In this document: positions 33,958 through 44,092 of the stretch, in pieces
Position numbering within the stretch: position 1 is the first letter of the stretch
How the letters are laid out: each line of letters starts with the position of its first letter
From: Trueperaceae bacterium
GTDB lineage: Bacteria > Deinococcota > Deinococci > Deinococcales > Trueperaceae
Length of the DNA stretch: 44,598 nucleotides
Assembly: GCA_036381035.1 (NCBI GenBank)
Contig: DASVDQ010000100.1
Location: forward strand, 1 to 44,598
Direction: 5' to 3'
Translations under genes and position numbers: made by a program
The notes under the pieces: generated by a model
The model's input: the letters and a program-made list of their open reading frames with translations, nothing else
Databases searched by the model: none
Told to the model about the DNA's origin: nothing

Positions 33958-35307
33958 ATGAACGTGCTCATCGTCGGTGGCGGCGAGATCGGGGCGCTCA
34001 TCGCGGCCGAGCTGCACGAGGAGCACGGCGTCACCGTGCTCGACGTCGACCCCGAGCGCGAGGCGGGCTTCGAGAGCCTCGACGTCCGCTTCGTGCGCGG
34101 CTCCGGCACCGACCCGGACGACCTCAAGGCGGCCGGCGTCGAGCGGACGGACGCCTTCATCGCCTGCACCTCGAACGACGACATCAACGTCCTCTCCTGC
34201 CTGGCGGCGAAGGGCCTGGGGGCGAAGGAGACCCTGGCGTTCGTCACCAGGCAGCGCTACGTAGACGCCTTCAAGGCCAAGGGCGCGTTCCAGTCGGTGG
34301 GCCTGCTCATCGACAGGGTCCTGTGGCCGCAGCGGACCCTCGCCCACCAGATCGCCGACATCGTGCGCGTGCCGCGGGCCGTGGACAGCGCCAAGTTCTG
34401 GCGCGGGCGCGTCACGATGCTCGAGTACCTGCTGGAGGCCGGCGACCCCTTCCTCGACCGACCGCTGGCCCAGGTGCGCCTGCCGGACGGCGTCCTGCTC
34501 GCGGGGCGCATCCGCGGCGACGACTTCGAGATCCCCTCCGGCGGCACCGTGCTGGCCGAGGGCGACCGCGTCGTGTTCCTCGGCGGCACGCAGGAGATGA
34601 AGGAGATCAGGCGCCGCTTCGCGCCGCGCCGCCGCTCGCTGAACGTCGCGATCGTCGGCGGCGGCAACGTGGGGTTCATGGTCGCGGAGGCGCTGGCCTA
34701 CGACCGTGCCAACATCACGATCATCGAGTCGGACGAGGCGCGCTGCGAGAAGCTGGCGCAGTGGCTGCCGCACGCCCTGGTGCTCAAGGGCGACGGCACC
34801 GACATCGAGCTGCTGCAGCAGGAGCGCGTCGAGGACGCCGACGTGGTCGTCGCCGTCACCGACGACGACGGCAGCAACCTGCTCGTCTCGCTGCTCGCCA
34901 AGCAGCTCGGCATCCCCAAGGTCGTCACGAGGGTGGGCCGGGCGCGGAACCGCCGCCTGTTCAGCCGCGTCGGCATCGACGCCCCGCTGACGCCGCGCAC
35001 CGCGGCCGTGCAGGAGGTCCTCAACTGGCTGAGGGTCGACCGCGTCGACCACATCGCCAGCATCGAGGACCACGCCGAGGTGATGGAGGTGAGCTTCCCC
35101 GCCGACGCCGTGGGCGGCCCGCTGATGTCGCTCGGCGCCCCGGCCGACATGCTCATCGGCGCCATCGAGCGCGACACCAACGTGATAATCCCCCGCGGCA
35201 GCACCGAGGTGCGCCCCGGCGACCACCTGCTCGTCGTGACCGTGAGCGACAACGTCGAGGACGTGGAGGCCTGGCTCGACGAGCGCCGCCGGGCGGCCAA
35301 GGAGTGA
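33958..35307 (+). CDS. trkA: TrkA potassium-uptake regulatory subunit
   Basis: The 449-residue cytosolic protein has two RCK modules. The first Rossmann domain starts NVLIVGGGEIGALIAAELHE (2-21), and its acidic nucleotide-binding end is VLDVDPER. The second starts NVAIVGGGNVGFMVAEALAY at about 227. Each is followed by an RCK-C domain (VLLAGRIRGDDFEIPSGGTV; LIGAIERDTNVIIPRGSTEV). The subunit forms a ring under TrkH and gates it in response to NAD(H)/ATP. The stop codon overlaps the trkH ATG (TGATG). Confidence 0.94.
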   Translation: MNVLIVGGGEIGALIAAELHEEHGVTVLDVDPEREAGFESLDVRFVRGSGTDPDDLKAAGVERTDAFIACTSNDDINVLSCLAAKGLGAKETLAFVTRQRYVDAFKAKGAFQSVGLLIDRVLWPQRTLAHQIADIVRVPRAVDSAKFWRGRVTMLEYLLEAGDPFLDRPLAQVRLPDGVLLAGRIRGDDFEIPSGGTVLAEGDRVVFLGGTQEMKEIRRRFAPRRRSLNVAIVGGGNVGFMVAEALAYDRANITIIESDEARCEKLAQWLPHALVLKGDGTDIELLQQERVEDADVVVAVTDDDGSNLLVSLLAKQLGIPKVVTRVGRARNRRLFSRVGIDAPLTPRTAAVQEVLNWLRVDRVDHIASIEDHAEVMEVSFPADAVGGPLMSLGAPADMLIGAIERDTNVIIPRGSTEVRPGDHLLVVTVSDNVEDVEAWLDERRRAAKE

Positions 35308-36848
35308 TGCGCGGACCGGGGCGGCGCGCCGCGTCCGCCGGGCGGCTCGACGCCGCGCCCGAGGGCGAGGCGCGGACGCACGGGCGCGGGCGCTTCGCGC
35401 CCTACGTGCTCGGGACCGTGATGATCGTCCTCGCCGGCGTCGCGGCGCTGTTCGCGCTCTACGCCGCCTTCGCGCGGGAGCCCGTGGGCGGGTTCCTGGC
35501 GTTCGTGGCCGTGGCGGCGCCGTTCGGGGTCCTGCTCCGCCGGCTCGGCAGGTCGGAGGCCGAGCCCGGCCGCCGCGAGGCCATCGCCACGGTCCTGCTC
35601 ACCTGGCTGCTGGCGCCGCTCCTCGGCGCCGTGCCCTACCTCGTCGACCTGCGCCTGCCCCTCCACGCGGCGGTGTTCGAGTCGTTCAGCGGCTTCACCT
35701 CCACCGGCGCCACCGTGCTCACGGCCCTCGACACGCTGCCCCGCTCCCTGCTGCTGTGGCGGGCCGTGACGCAGTGGGTGGGCGGCATCGGCATCATCGT
35801 CCTGTTCGTCGCGGTGTTCCCCCAGCTCTCGATCGCCGGTCGCCAGATGTTCTTCACCGAGCTCCCCGGCGTCAAGGACGAGCGGATCACGCCTCGCCTG
35901 CGCACGACCGCGGCGGCGGTCCTGTCGGTCTACGCGGGGCTGACCGTGCTGTGCGCGGCCGCCTTCGCGCTGCGCGGCATGCCTCTCGTCGAGGCGTTGG
36001 GGCACTCGCTCGCCACCGTGTCGGCCGGCGGCTTCGCCATGCACGACGTCGGCCTGGCCCACTACCTCGACCCCGGCATCGAGTGGGTCGCCGTGGCCTT
36101 CATGCTCGTCGCCGGCCTGAGCATGCCGCTGCTGTGGCGCGCGCTGTTCGGTAGGCCGGGCCTGCTCCTGCGCGACGCCGAGGTCCGCGTCTACCTGGGC
36201 GTGGCCGCGGCGGCGTCGCTGGCGCTGGCGCTGCTGCTGCGCGAGGACGGCGGCCTGCCGCTCAGGCAGGGCGTGTTCCACGCGGTCAGCGTGATCACCA
36301 CGACCGGCTACAGCACCAGCGACTTCGCAGCCTGGGCGGAGCCGGCCCAGGCCGTGCTGATCGTGCTGATGCTCGTCGGCGGCAGCACCGGCTCGGCCAG
36401 TGGCGGGGTGAAGGTGCTGAGGTGGCTGATCATCGCGAAGAACACCGTGCGCGAGGTCAGGCGCGTGCTCTACCCCCGCGCGGTGCTGCCCGTGCGCGTG
36501 GGCAACGCCATGGTGCCGGAGGAGGTGCTGCGGGCCGTGGCGGCGTTCATAACTCTCTACGTGACGCTCGTGGCCCTCACCACGGTCGCCCTGGTCATGC
36601 TCGGCACCCCGTTCGTGGAGGCGCTGACGAGCTCGCTGGCCTGCATCGGCAACGTCGGGCCCGGCCTCGGCGCCGTGGGCCCGTACGGCTCCTACGCCGA
36701 GCTGCACCCGGCCGCGCACCTCGTCCTAGCGTTCGGCATGTACGCCGGACGCCTGGAGGTCGTGACCGTCTTCGTCGTGTTCGCCCCGGGCTGGTGGCGT
36801 CTGCCGCGGCGCAGCCCGCTGGCGTGGTGGCGCGCGGAGCGCTCGTGA
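35307..36848 (+). CDS. trkH: TrkH potassium channel/transporter subunit
   Basis: The 513-residue membrane protein has the four-fold M1-P-M2 layout of the SKT family. Pore-loop sequences are FSGFTSTGATVLTAL, SLATVSAGGFAMHDVG, SVITTTGYSTSDF and SLACIGNVGPGLGAVG, each carrying the expected filter glycine. An N-terminal extension of about 30 residues is Arg/Gly-rich. The ATG at 35307 overlaps the trkA stop and has AAGGAG upstream, so the two subunits are co-translated. It imports K+ and supports osmotic adaptation. Confidence 0.95.
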   Translation: MRGPGRRAASAGRLDAAPEGEARTHGRGRFAPYVLGTVMIVLAGVAALFALYAAFAREPVGGFLAFVAVAAPFGVLLRRLGRSEAEPGRREAIATVLLTWLLAPLLGAVPYLVDLRLPLHAAVFESFSGFTSTGATVLTALDTLPRSLLLWRAVTQWVGGIGIIVLFVAVFPQLSIAGRQMFFTELPGVKDERITPRLRTTAAAVLSVYAGLTVLCAAAFALRGMPLVEALGHSLATVSAGGFAMHDVGLAHYLDPGIEWVAVAFMLVAGLSMPLLWRALFGRPGLLLRDAEVRVYLGVAAAASLALALLLREDGGLPLRQGVFHAVSVITTTGYSTSDFAAWAEPAQAVLIVLMLVGGSTGSASGGVKVLRWLIIAKNTVREVRRVLYPRAVLPVRVGNAMVPEEVLRAVAAFITLYVTLVALTTVALVMLGTPFVEALTSSLACIGNVGPGLGAVGPYGSYAELHPAAHLVLAFGMYAGRLEVVTVFVVFAPGWWRLPRRSPLAWWRAERS

Positions 36849-36927
36849 GCCGCCGCGCACCGCCCCGGCCGGCGAGACCCCGGCGACGTGCGCGTTCGCG
36901 GTCGGGGCGGTCCCGGGCCGGCGGTCG

Positions 36928-36943
36928 GGCGCCCTAGGGCGCC
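36928..36943. terminator. CTAG-centred palindrome between convergent genes
   Basis: GGCGCCCTAGGGCGCC is a perfect 16-bp palindrome between trkH (ends 36848) and the minus-strand gene ending at 36960. Its core resembles the larger palindrome at 40770-40801. It lacks a U-tract. Confidence 0.45.
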
Positions 36944-36959
36944 GACGCCCCGGACATCC

Positions 36960-37568
36960 TCACTCGTCCCACTCGGCGCCCTCCAGCAGGTCGAGCAGCA
37001 GCTCCCTTATCGCCCAGAAGGTCGCGGGCTCCACGCCGGCGTCGGCGCGCACCACCTTCGTCTCGTCCGGCCAGTCGACGAGGACGTACGAGGTGGGGTT
37101 GTCGAGGAACGAAGACGCGTAGGTGTCGTCCAGCTCCGCGAACCCGGCCTCCTCGACGAGGCGCATGACCTGGCGCAGCCGTCCCGCGTCGACACGGCCG
37201 GAGTGCTCGCCCAGTCGCTCGACGTTCGCCTCCCCGACGTACGTGAACCGCCCGTCCGCCGAGAAGATCGCCGTGAAGGTCGGGCAGCCCACCAGGCAGT
37301 TCGTCATCTCCACGCCGATGCGGGTCACCCTGGGCGCGGGCGGCGTCGGCGCCGCGCCCGCGCGCCCGGGGGCGCACCTGGCGCCGGGGGGCGCCTCGCA
37401 GGGCGGCTCGCCTGCCGCCTGAGCCGCCGGCTCGCCGGCGGCCAGGACCCGGTGCAGCACCGCGAGCTCGCCCGCGGCGGCGTGCGCCCCGAGGACGAGC
37501 ACGACGAGGAGAGCCAGCGCCGGGACGAGCCGACGCGCCGAGCGGGGACGTGCGGCCGAGTTCTTCAT
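36960..37568 (-). CDS. Exported DUF6438-like protein
   Basis: The 202-residue protein has an Arg-rich signal peptide (about 1-33, ending GAHAAAG) and a Pro/Ala/Cys-containing linker (PPCEAPPGARCAP, 56-68). A domain like DUF6438 follows: RIGVEMTNCLVGCPTFTAIF, then FSADGRFTYVGEANVE, LRQVMRLVEEAGFAELDD and a WP..TKVV strand. Two close Cys (NCLVGC) and two linker Cys could form disulfides through the DsbAB pair encoded in this window. Function is unknown. ATG at 37568 has CAGCAT, a poor -10, 6 nt upstream. Confidence 0.7.
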   Translation of the reverse strand: MKNSAARPRSARRLVPALALLVVLVLGAHAAAGELAVLHRVLAAGEPAAQAAGEPPCEAPPGARCAPGRAGAAPTPPAPRVTRIGVEMTNCLVGCPTFTAIFSADGRFTYVGEANVERLGEHSGRVDAGRLRQVMRLVEEAGFAELDDTYASSFLDNPTSYVLVDWPDETKVVRADAGVEPATFWAIRELLLDLLEGAEWDE

Positions 37569-37612
37569 GAGACCATGCTGCCACGACCCGAGCCTCGCCG
37601 TTCATGGTGCCC

Positions 37613-37632
37613 CGGTGAAAAGGCCTTCACCG
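37613..37632. repeat. Inverted repeat in the divergent regulatory region
   Basis: CGGTGAA-AAGGCC-TTCACCG has 7-bp perfect arms between the divergent genes at 37568 and 37821. Nearby CGTGAAG (about 37639) and CTTCACG (about 37680) repeat the theme, and CTTGTGG occurs twice (about 37645 and 37669). It could be a regulator binding site. Confidence 0.35.
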
Positions 37633-37740
37633 ACGCGGCGTGAAGCTTGTGGAAGGCCGGACCGCGAACTTGTGGCACACTTCACGTCAGCGAGGCTGGA
37701 AGCCATGACGCCACCCGGCTCGGCGACCGTGCGCGGCCGG

Positions 37741-37760
37741 AGACGGGCGGCCGCCCGTCT
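37741..37760. repeat. 20-bp perfect palindrome upstream of the M8 lipoprotein gene
   Basis: AGACGGGCGGCCGCCCGTCT sits 61 nt before the ATG at 37821, followed by a second weaker stem (CCCGGC/GGCCGGG). It is probably a 5' leader hairpin. I could not match the region to a known riboswitch. Confidence 0.45.
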
Positions 37761-37820
37761 TCCCATGCCCGGCAACGGCCGGGACACCGCCACATGGCCT
37801 CGCGGTCGGAAGGGGTCTAG

Positions 37821-40727
37821 ATGAAGTCCATTCGCCTCACGTGGCCGGTGGCGCTCATCGCGCTGCTGGTCGTCGCCTGCGGCGGTCCGGGACCGACAGA
37901 GCCGACCGCCATGTTCTCCGACGCCGACCTCGAGGCGGCGGAGACGTTGAGCGTCGCGCGACAGGTGACGCTGCCTCAGGGCGACGCGAGCGCGACCCTG
38001 AGCGCGCCCTTGATCACCCGCGACGACCTGACGGCAGGCGGCCCACGCGCCACGCTCTCCCTCGACTCGAACAGGAAGGGACGCGGCGGCGTCGACGACC
38101 TCGGCGGCTACGTCGCCTACGTCCGCCAGGACGGCGCGTTCTACTCGATCCACCTCGTCGACCTCGACGACGAGGACTCGCCGGAGTCCGACGGCGAGCG
38201 CGTCGTCTACCGGGGCAGGAGGCCCATCGAGTCGGTGTCCGTCAACCGCGCCGGCACGCGCATGGCGTTCATCGCCCAGTCCCACGCCGGCGACAACGAC
38301 GTCTTCCTGCTCGACACCGAGAGGGGCCGCATCCAGCGGACGCGCACGCCCGACGTGAACGAGACGCACATGTCGATGGCGCTCGACGGCATCTCCGTCG
38401 CGTGGCAGGGCGGCACGTCAGACGCGCCGAGCATCGTCTGGTACCACGTCTTCGCCGGCGGGCTGGAGATCACGCCGGAGGTGTGGGAGGCGCTCTACGG
38501 CGCCCCGCTCCACGCCACGCAGCCGTCGCTAGCGGGCAACGGCACGTCGATAACGTTCTACGAGACGAGCGGCGGCCTCGCCCAGCTCATCGGCCAGCCG
38601 GCGGTGGGCAGCCTGGCGGTGCTCGACCTCGTCCTCGACGAGTGGGACGTCACGGCCCTGGACCTCGGGGTCCTCTACCTCTCCACCGACCTGTCGTGGC
38701 CGAGCCTCTCCTACGCCGGTGACAGGGTCCTCTTCTACGAGGTCTTCAACGGCACCCCGTTCCTCTCGATGATCGACCTCGAGGCGCAGGTGCTCATCGA
38801 CCTGCTCGCCGGCACCGAGCTGGAACACCCCTACCTCACGGCCGACGGCGACCACGTGGCCCTGGGCTTCGGCGGCGACGTCTGGGCCGGCCCCATCGAC
38901 GGCGCCATCCTGCCCCTCACCAGCGACCCTGACACCGTCGACAGCGCCAGCTACTGGGCGCGCGGCAACTTCACCTCGTACGCGGGCACCAACACCCAGG
39001 GCACGTTCGTCCGCCCCGGCGGCGACGGGCTCACCGACGAGCAGCGCACCGTCGGCTTCCACGCCTTCGAGTTCAAGCCCATCACCAGCGACTTCTACGC
39101 GATCGAGAGCGTGCAGGACTACGACGGCTACCTGCTCCTCTACGAGGGCTCGTTCGACCCGTCGGCCCCGGAGGCGAACCTCCTGGCGACGAACGACGAC
39201 TGGCAGGGCCCGTTCGACGAGGAGACCGGCGTCGGCACCTCGCGTATCGTCGCCGAGCTCGCGAAGGGCGCGAAGTACGTGGTGGTCACCAGCGCGTGCG
39301 GCGCGCCGGGCTCGCCGTGCGGGCCCAGCGAGGGCTTCTTCAGGAACCTGATCGTCGACGGGGCCACGCCGCCACCGCCGCCGACCGAGCTGCCCCCGCC
39401 CGACGACAGCAAGTTCAACATCACGCTGCGGTTCTGGGACGACAGCCTGTCGGACGCCGAGAAGGCGGTGTTCCAGCTCGCCGCCGACCGCTGGGCCGAG
39501 GTGATCTCGGGCGACCTCGAGGACATCGAGGGCTTCGTGCTCACCGAGACGCAGGTCACGGCGGGAGCACCGGGCCTCTTCGGCACCCTCGACGACGTCA
39601 TCATCGACGCCGCCAAGGTGCCCATCGACGGCGCCAACGGCACGCTGGCCCGCGCCGGCGCCGTGTGGATCCGCGACGGCGGCGCCTCCGACGGCCTGCC
39701 GATCTACGGGATCATGGAGTTCGACGAGGCCGAGTTCGGGCCAGGCGGCTTCTTCGAGGACATCGACGCGTTCGCCGAGACGATCATGCACGAGATGGGC
39801 CACGTGCTCGGCATCAGCCGGGCGTTCTGGATCCCGCGCAACTTCATCTCCGGCAACCCGCCCGACACCTCCGTGTGCTCCGACGTCGCCGACCCGGACT
39901 TCAACGACCCGCGCTACGAGGGGCCGCAGGGCAACGACGCGTGGGCGAACTTCTACGGCGCCGGCGCCGGCGAGAAGGTGCCGATCGCCAACACGAACGG
40001 CTGCGGCACTGCCGACAGCCACTGGCGCGAGGTCTACCTGCAGGACGAGCTGATGACCGGGTTCGCCAGCGGCAGCGGCGAGCCGCTCAGCCGCGTGACC
40101 ATCGGCGCGCTCGAGGACCTCGGCTACGTCGTCGACTACGCCGCGGCCGACGACTGGTCGATCCCGCCGCTGCCCACGCTCGCCCAGGTGTCCCCGAACC
40201 CGCAGCAGTACCAGGTCGAGTTCGACTTCGGCATCCCCTACACGAACTCGCTGCTCGGCGAGGCGGAGGCGGAGGTCACAGCGGTCGACCTGCAGCTCGG
40301 GCTCGGCAACACCTCGACGAGCGGCTGCGAGCCCGAGGACTTCGACGGCTTCCCGGTCGGCAACATCGCGCTGGTCCAGCGCGGCACGTGCGCGTTCGGC
40401 CTCAAGGCCCAGAACGCGCTGGACCATGGTGCCGCGGCCATCCTGATCGGCAACCAGGGCGACACGGAGGACCGCATGCTGCCGCCCAACGGCACCTTCG
40501 GCGACGCCCCCATAGCCATCATCGGCGTGCCGATCTCGTACGAGCTGATGGTCGAGCTGTCCGAGACTGACGGCGTGGTCGTCGCGGTCGACACCGACAC
40601 GTCGGACAACCGCGCCGCCCTCAGCCCGCAGGCGCTGCCGCTGGTCCAGTGGCGCCTGGCCGAGGACCTGGTGCCCATCCAAGGCGCCATCGACCGGGAC
40701 GGCAACGTCACGCGCTTCGGCGACTGA
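37821..40727 (+). CDS. Lipoprotein with beta-propeller, PPC-like, leishmanolysin-type (M8) protease and PA domains
   Basis: The 968-residue protein has a lipobox (LLVVAC, Cys20; lipid anchor). Residues about 95-370 look like a TolB/WD40-type beta-propeller (SVSVNRAGTRMAFIAQS; SWPSLSYAGDRVLFYE). About 375-510 resemble a PPC-type beta domain (FYAIESVQDYDGYLLLYEGS). After a Pro-rich hinge (515-530) comes a metalloprotease. HEMGH is at 657-661 with catalytic Glu658; a third zinc His734 is in DSHW and Met745 in DELMTG. The 11-residue His-Met gap equals leishmanolysin. A PA domain (about 795-935: GNIALVQRGTCAFGLKAQNA) follows. GGAAGGGG precedes the ATG. Anchoring would be done by Lnt. Confidence 0.85.
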   Translation: MKSIRLTWPVALIALLVVACGGPGPTEPTAMFSDADLEAAETLSVARQVTLPQGDASATLSAPLITRDDLTAGGPRATLSLDSNRKGRGGVDDLGGYVAYVRQDGAFYSIHLVDLDDEDSPESDGERVVYRGRRPIESVSVNRAGTRMAFIAQSHAGDNDVFLLDTERGRIQRTRTPDVNETHMSMALDGISVAWQGGTSDAPSIVWYHVFAGGLEITPEVWEALYGAPLHATQPSLAGNGTSITFYETSGGLAQLIGQPAVGSLAVLDLVLDEWDVTALDLGVLYLSTDLSWPSLSYAGDRVLFYEVFNGTPFLSMIDLEAQVLIDLLAGTELEHPYLTADGDHVALGFGGDVWAGPIDGAILPLTSDPDTVDSASYWARGNFTSYAGTNTQGTFVRPGGDGLTDEQRTVGFHAFEFKPITSDFYAIESVQDYDGYLLLYEGSFDPSAPEANLLATNDDWQGPFDEETGVGTSRIVAELAKGAKYVVVTSACGAPGSPCGPSEGFFRNLIVDGATPPPPPTELPPPDDSKFNITLRFWDDSLSDAEKAVFQLAADRWAEVISGDLEDIEGFVLTETQVTAGAPGLFGTLDDVIIDAAKVPIDGANGTLARAGAVWIRDGGASDGLPIYGIMEFDEAEFGPGGFFEDIDAFAETIMHEMGHVLGISRAFWIPRNFISGNPPDTSVCSDVADPDFNDPRYEGPQGNDAWANFYGAGAGEKVPIANTNGCGTADSHWREVYLQDELMTGFASGSGEPLSRVTIGALEDLGYVVDYAAADDWSIPPLPTLAQVSPNPQQYQVEFDFGIPYTNSLLGEAEAEVTAVDLQLGLGNTSTSGCEPEDFDGFPVGNIALVQRGTCAFGLKAQNALDHGAAAILIGNQGDTEDRMLPPNGTFGDAPIAIIGVPISYELMVELSETDGVVVAVDTDTSDNRAALSPQALPLVQWRLAEDLVPIQGAIDRDGNVTRFGD

Positions 40728-40769
40728 GCGCCCCGCGGCGGGGCCCCGAGCCGCCGCCACGGCAGAACC

Positions 40770-40801
40770 GCGGGAGGCGCCCCCTAGGGGGCGCCTCCCG
40801 C
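40770..40801 (+). terminator. 32-bp perfect CTAG-centred palindrome
   Basis: Arms of 16 bp meet at the centre, with core GCGCCCCCTAGGGGGCGC, 43 nt after the lipoprotein stop and before the acs promoter. It is very stable but lacks a U-tract. Probable terminator. Confidence 0.65.
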
Positions 40802-40846
40802 CGTCGGGGCGGTGCCGACGCGTCGCCACCGCCGGCCGGCCCGGGC

Positions 40847-40852
40847 TATGCT
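40847..40852 (+). promoter_or_regulatory. -10 element of acs
   Basis: TATGCT starts a leader of about 55 nt that ends in GGAGG (40905-40909). Confidence 0.45.
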
Positions 40853-40913
40853 CGCCTGCGTCGCTCGCCCCAACGCCAACGCCGCGGACGCCAGCTCGCG
40901 GCACGGAGGAGAC

Positions 40914-42863
<1,950 letters not shown>

Positions 42864-42980
42864 GCCGAGGCAGCTAGGGGAACCTGGAGCGAGTCGCCGC
42901 CGGGCCAGCGGAGCCGGGGCGCGTTGGCCGACGCCTCACAGCCGGCCTAGAGGTCGCGCCTCACTTCGCGCGCCGGGCGT

Positions 42981-43898
42981 CTAGGGGCCGACCGCGCCGG
43001 CGTCGACCGCGCGTGGCCGGCCGCCGCGGGAGGAGCGCCCGCCACCCTCCGCCTGCGGCCGGCCGCGCGTCTGGCCCACCTGGCTGTAGAGGATCGAGCC
43101 CACGAGCAGCGCCCCGCCGACGACGCCGCGCCAGCCGAGCTCCTCGCCGAGCAGCAGGTAGGCGAACAGGGCCGCGAACACCGGCTCGAGCCCGAACACG
43201 AGGGCGGCCACGTGGGCGGGCACGACCCGCTGCGCGTGCACCTGCAGCACGGCCACGCCGGCGGTGGCCACGAGGGCCAGGAAGGCGACGGCGGCCCACG
43301 TCCTCACCGGCACCGTGGGGATCACGTGGGCGACCGGCGTCGCCCACAGCCAGGCCAGCGCCAGCATGGGCAGGTGCTGCATGAAGGCGAGCGAGTTGGC
43401 GTTCACGCGACCGCTCACCTCGCCCAGGTAGACGATGAACAGCGCGTAGGTCACGGCGGTGACGAGGATCAGCAGGTCGCCGGCGTTCACGGACGAGAGG
43501 CCGTCGCGCGTGGCGATGATCGCCAGGCCGACGAACCCCACGGACGCGGCCAGGTAATCGCGCGCGAGCAGTGGCCGGCGCCAGAAGGCCGCGGCCGCCA
43601 CGGGCGTCAGCACCACCGAGAGGCCCGTGATGAAGGCGGCGTTCGAGGCCGAAGTGATGCCCAGGCCGACCGTCTGGGTCGCGAAGCCGATGAACGCCAG
43701 GACCCCGAGCCACAGCGACGGCACCAACGCCCGGCGGTCGAAGCCCGTCCAGGCCAGCGCCAGCGCGGCCAGCGTGAACCGCGCGGCCAGCAGCAGCGAG
43801 GCCGGGATCGTGTCGAGCGCGTCCTTGACGATGACGAAGGTCGACCCCCAGACGACGGTGATCGCCACGAGGACACCGAGTCCCAGGGTCGGCGACAT
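42981..43898 (-). CDS. EamA/DMT-superfamily permease
   Basis: The 305-residue, ten-helix permease has two EamA repeats: [20 protein letters not shown] at the start, and [20 protein letters not shown] with [18 protein letters not shown] in the second. It closes with a Gly/Arg-rich tail. It differs in sequence from the permease at 8406 but belongs to the same superfamily. Substrate is unknown. I chose ATG 43898 because GGGAG lies 10 nt upstream; ATG 43907 adds three residues. It is convergent with acs. The 117 bp between them show no clear hairpin. Confidence 0.85.
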   Translation of the reverse strand: MSPTLGLGVLVAITVVWGSTFVIVKDALDTIPASLLLAARFTLAALALAWTGFDRRALVPSLWLGVLAFIGFATQTVGLGITSASNAAFITGLSVVLTPVAAAAFWRRPLLARDYLAASVGFVGLAIIATRDGLSSVNAGDLLILVTAVTYALFIVYLGEVSGRVNANSLAFMQHLPMLALAWLWATPVAHVIPTVPVRTWAAVAFLALVATAGVAVLQVHAQRVVPAHVAALVFGLEPVFAALFAYLLLGEELGWRGVVGGALLVGSILYSQVGQTRGRPQAEGGGRSSRGGRPRAVDAGAVGP

Positions 43899-44079
43899 CC
43901 GGCCCATTCTCCCACGGCCCGCGGGGGCGGCGAGGAGGGCTGGGGCGAGGTCCGTGGTCCGGCGCGCCGAGGCGCGACGCGACCGACCGCCCGTGCGTCC
44001 TTCCGCGACGCCGTGGCGCGTCGGTGCTCTTGGCCAGCGCGCTGCGGCGCGCGACCCCCCGCCCCGGTGCGGGCCCCGC

Positions 44080-44085
44080 TACCAT
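44080..44085 (+). promoter_or_regulatory. -10 element, leaderless ispF
   Basis: TACCAT is 7 nt before the ATG at 44093. The remaining 180 bp up to the permease show no further feature. Confidence 0.55.
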
Positions 44086-44092
44086 GGCTGCG

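Noticed and set aside
37741..37820. Riboswitch (cyclic di-GMP, SAM, cobalamin) upstream of the M8 lipoprotein
   Set aside because: The stems are present but I found none of the conserved loop sequences of these classes.
40770..40801. End of an insertion sequence or attachment site
   Set aside because: No transposase or integrase gene, no partner inverted repeat and no target duplication nearby; position after a stop codon fits a terminator.
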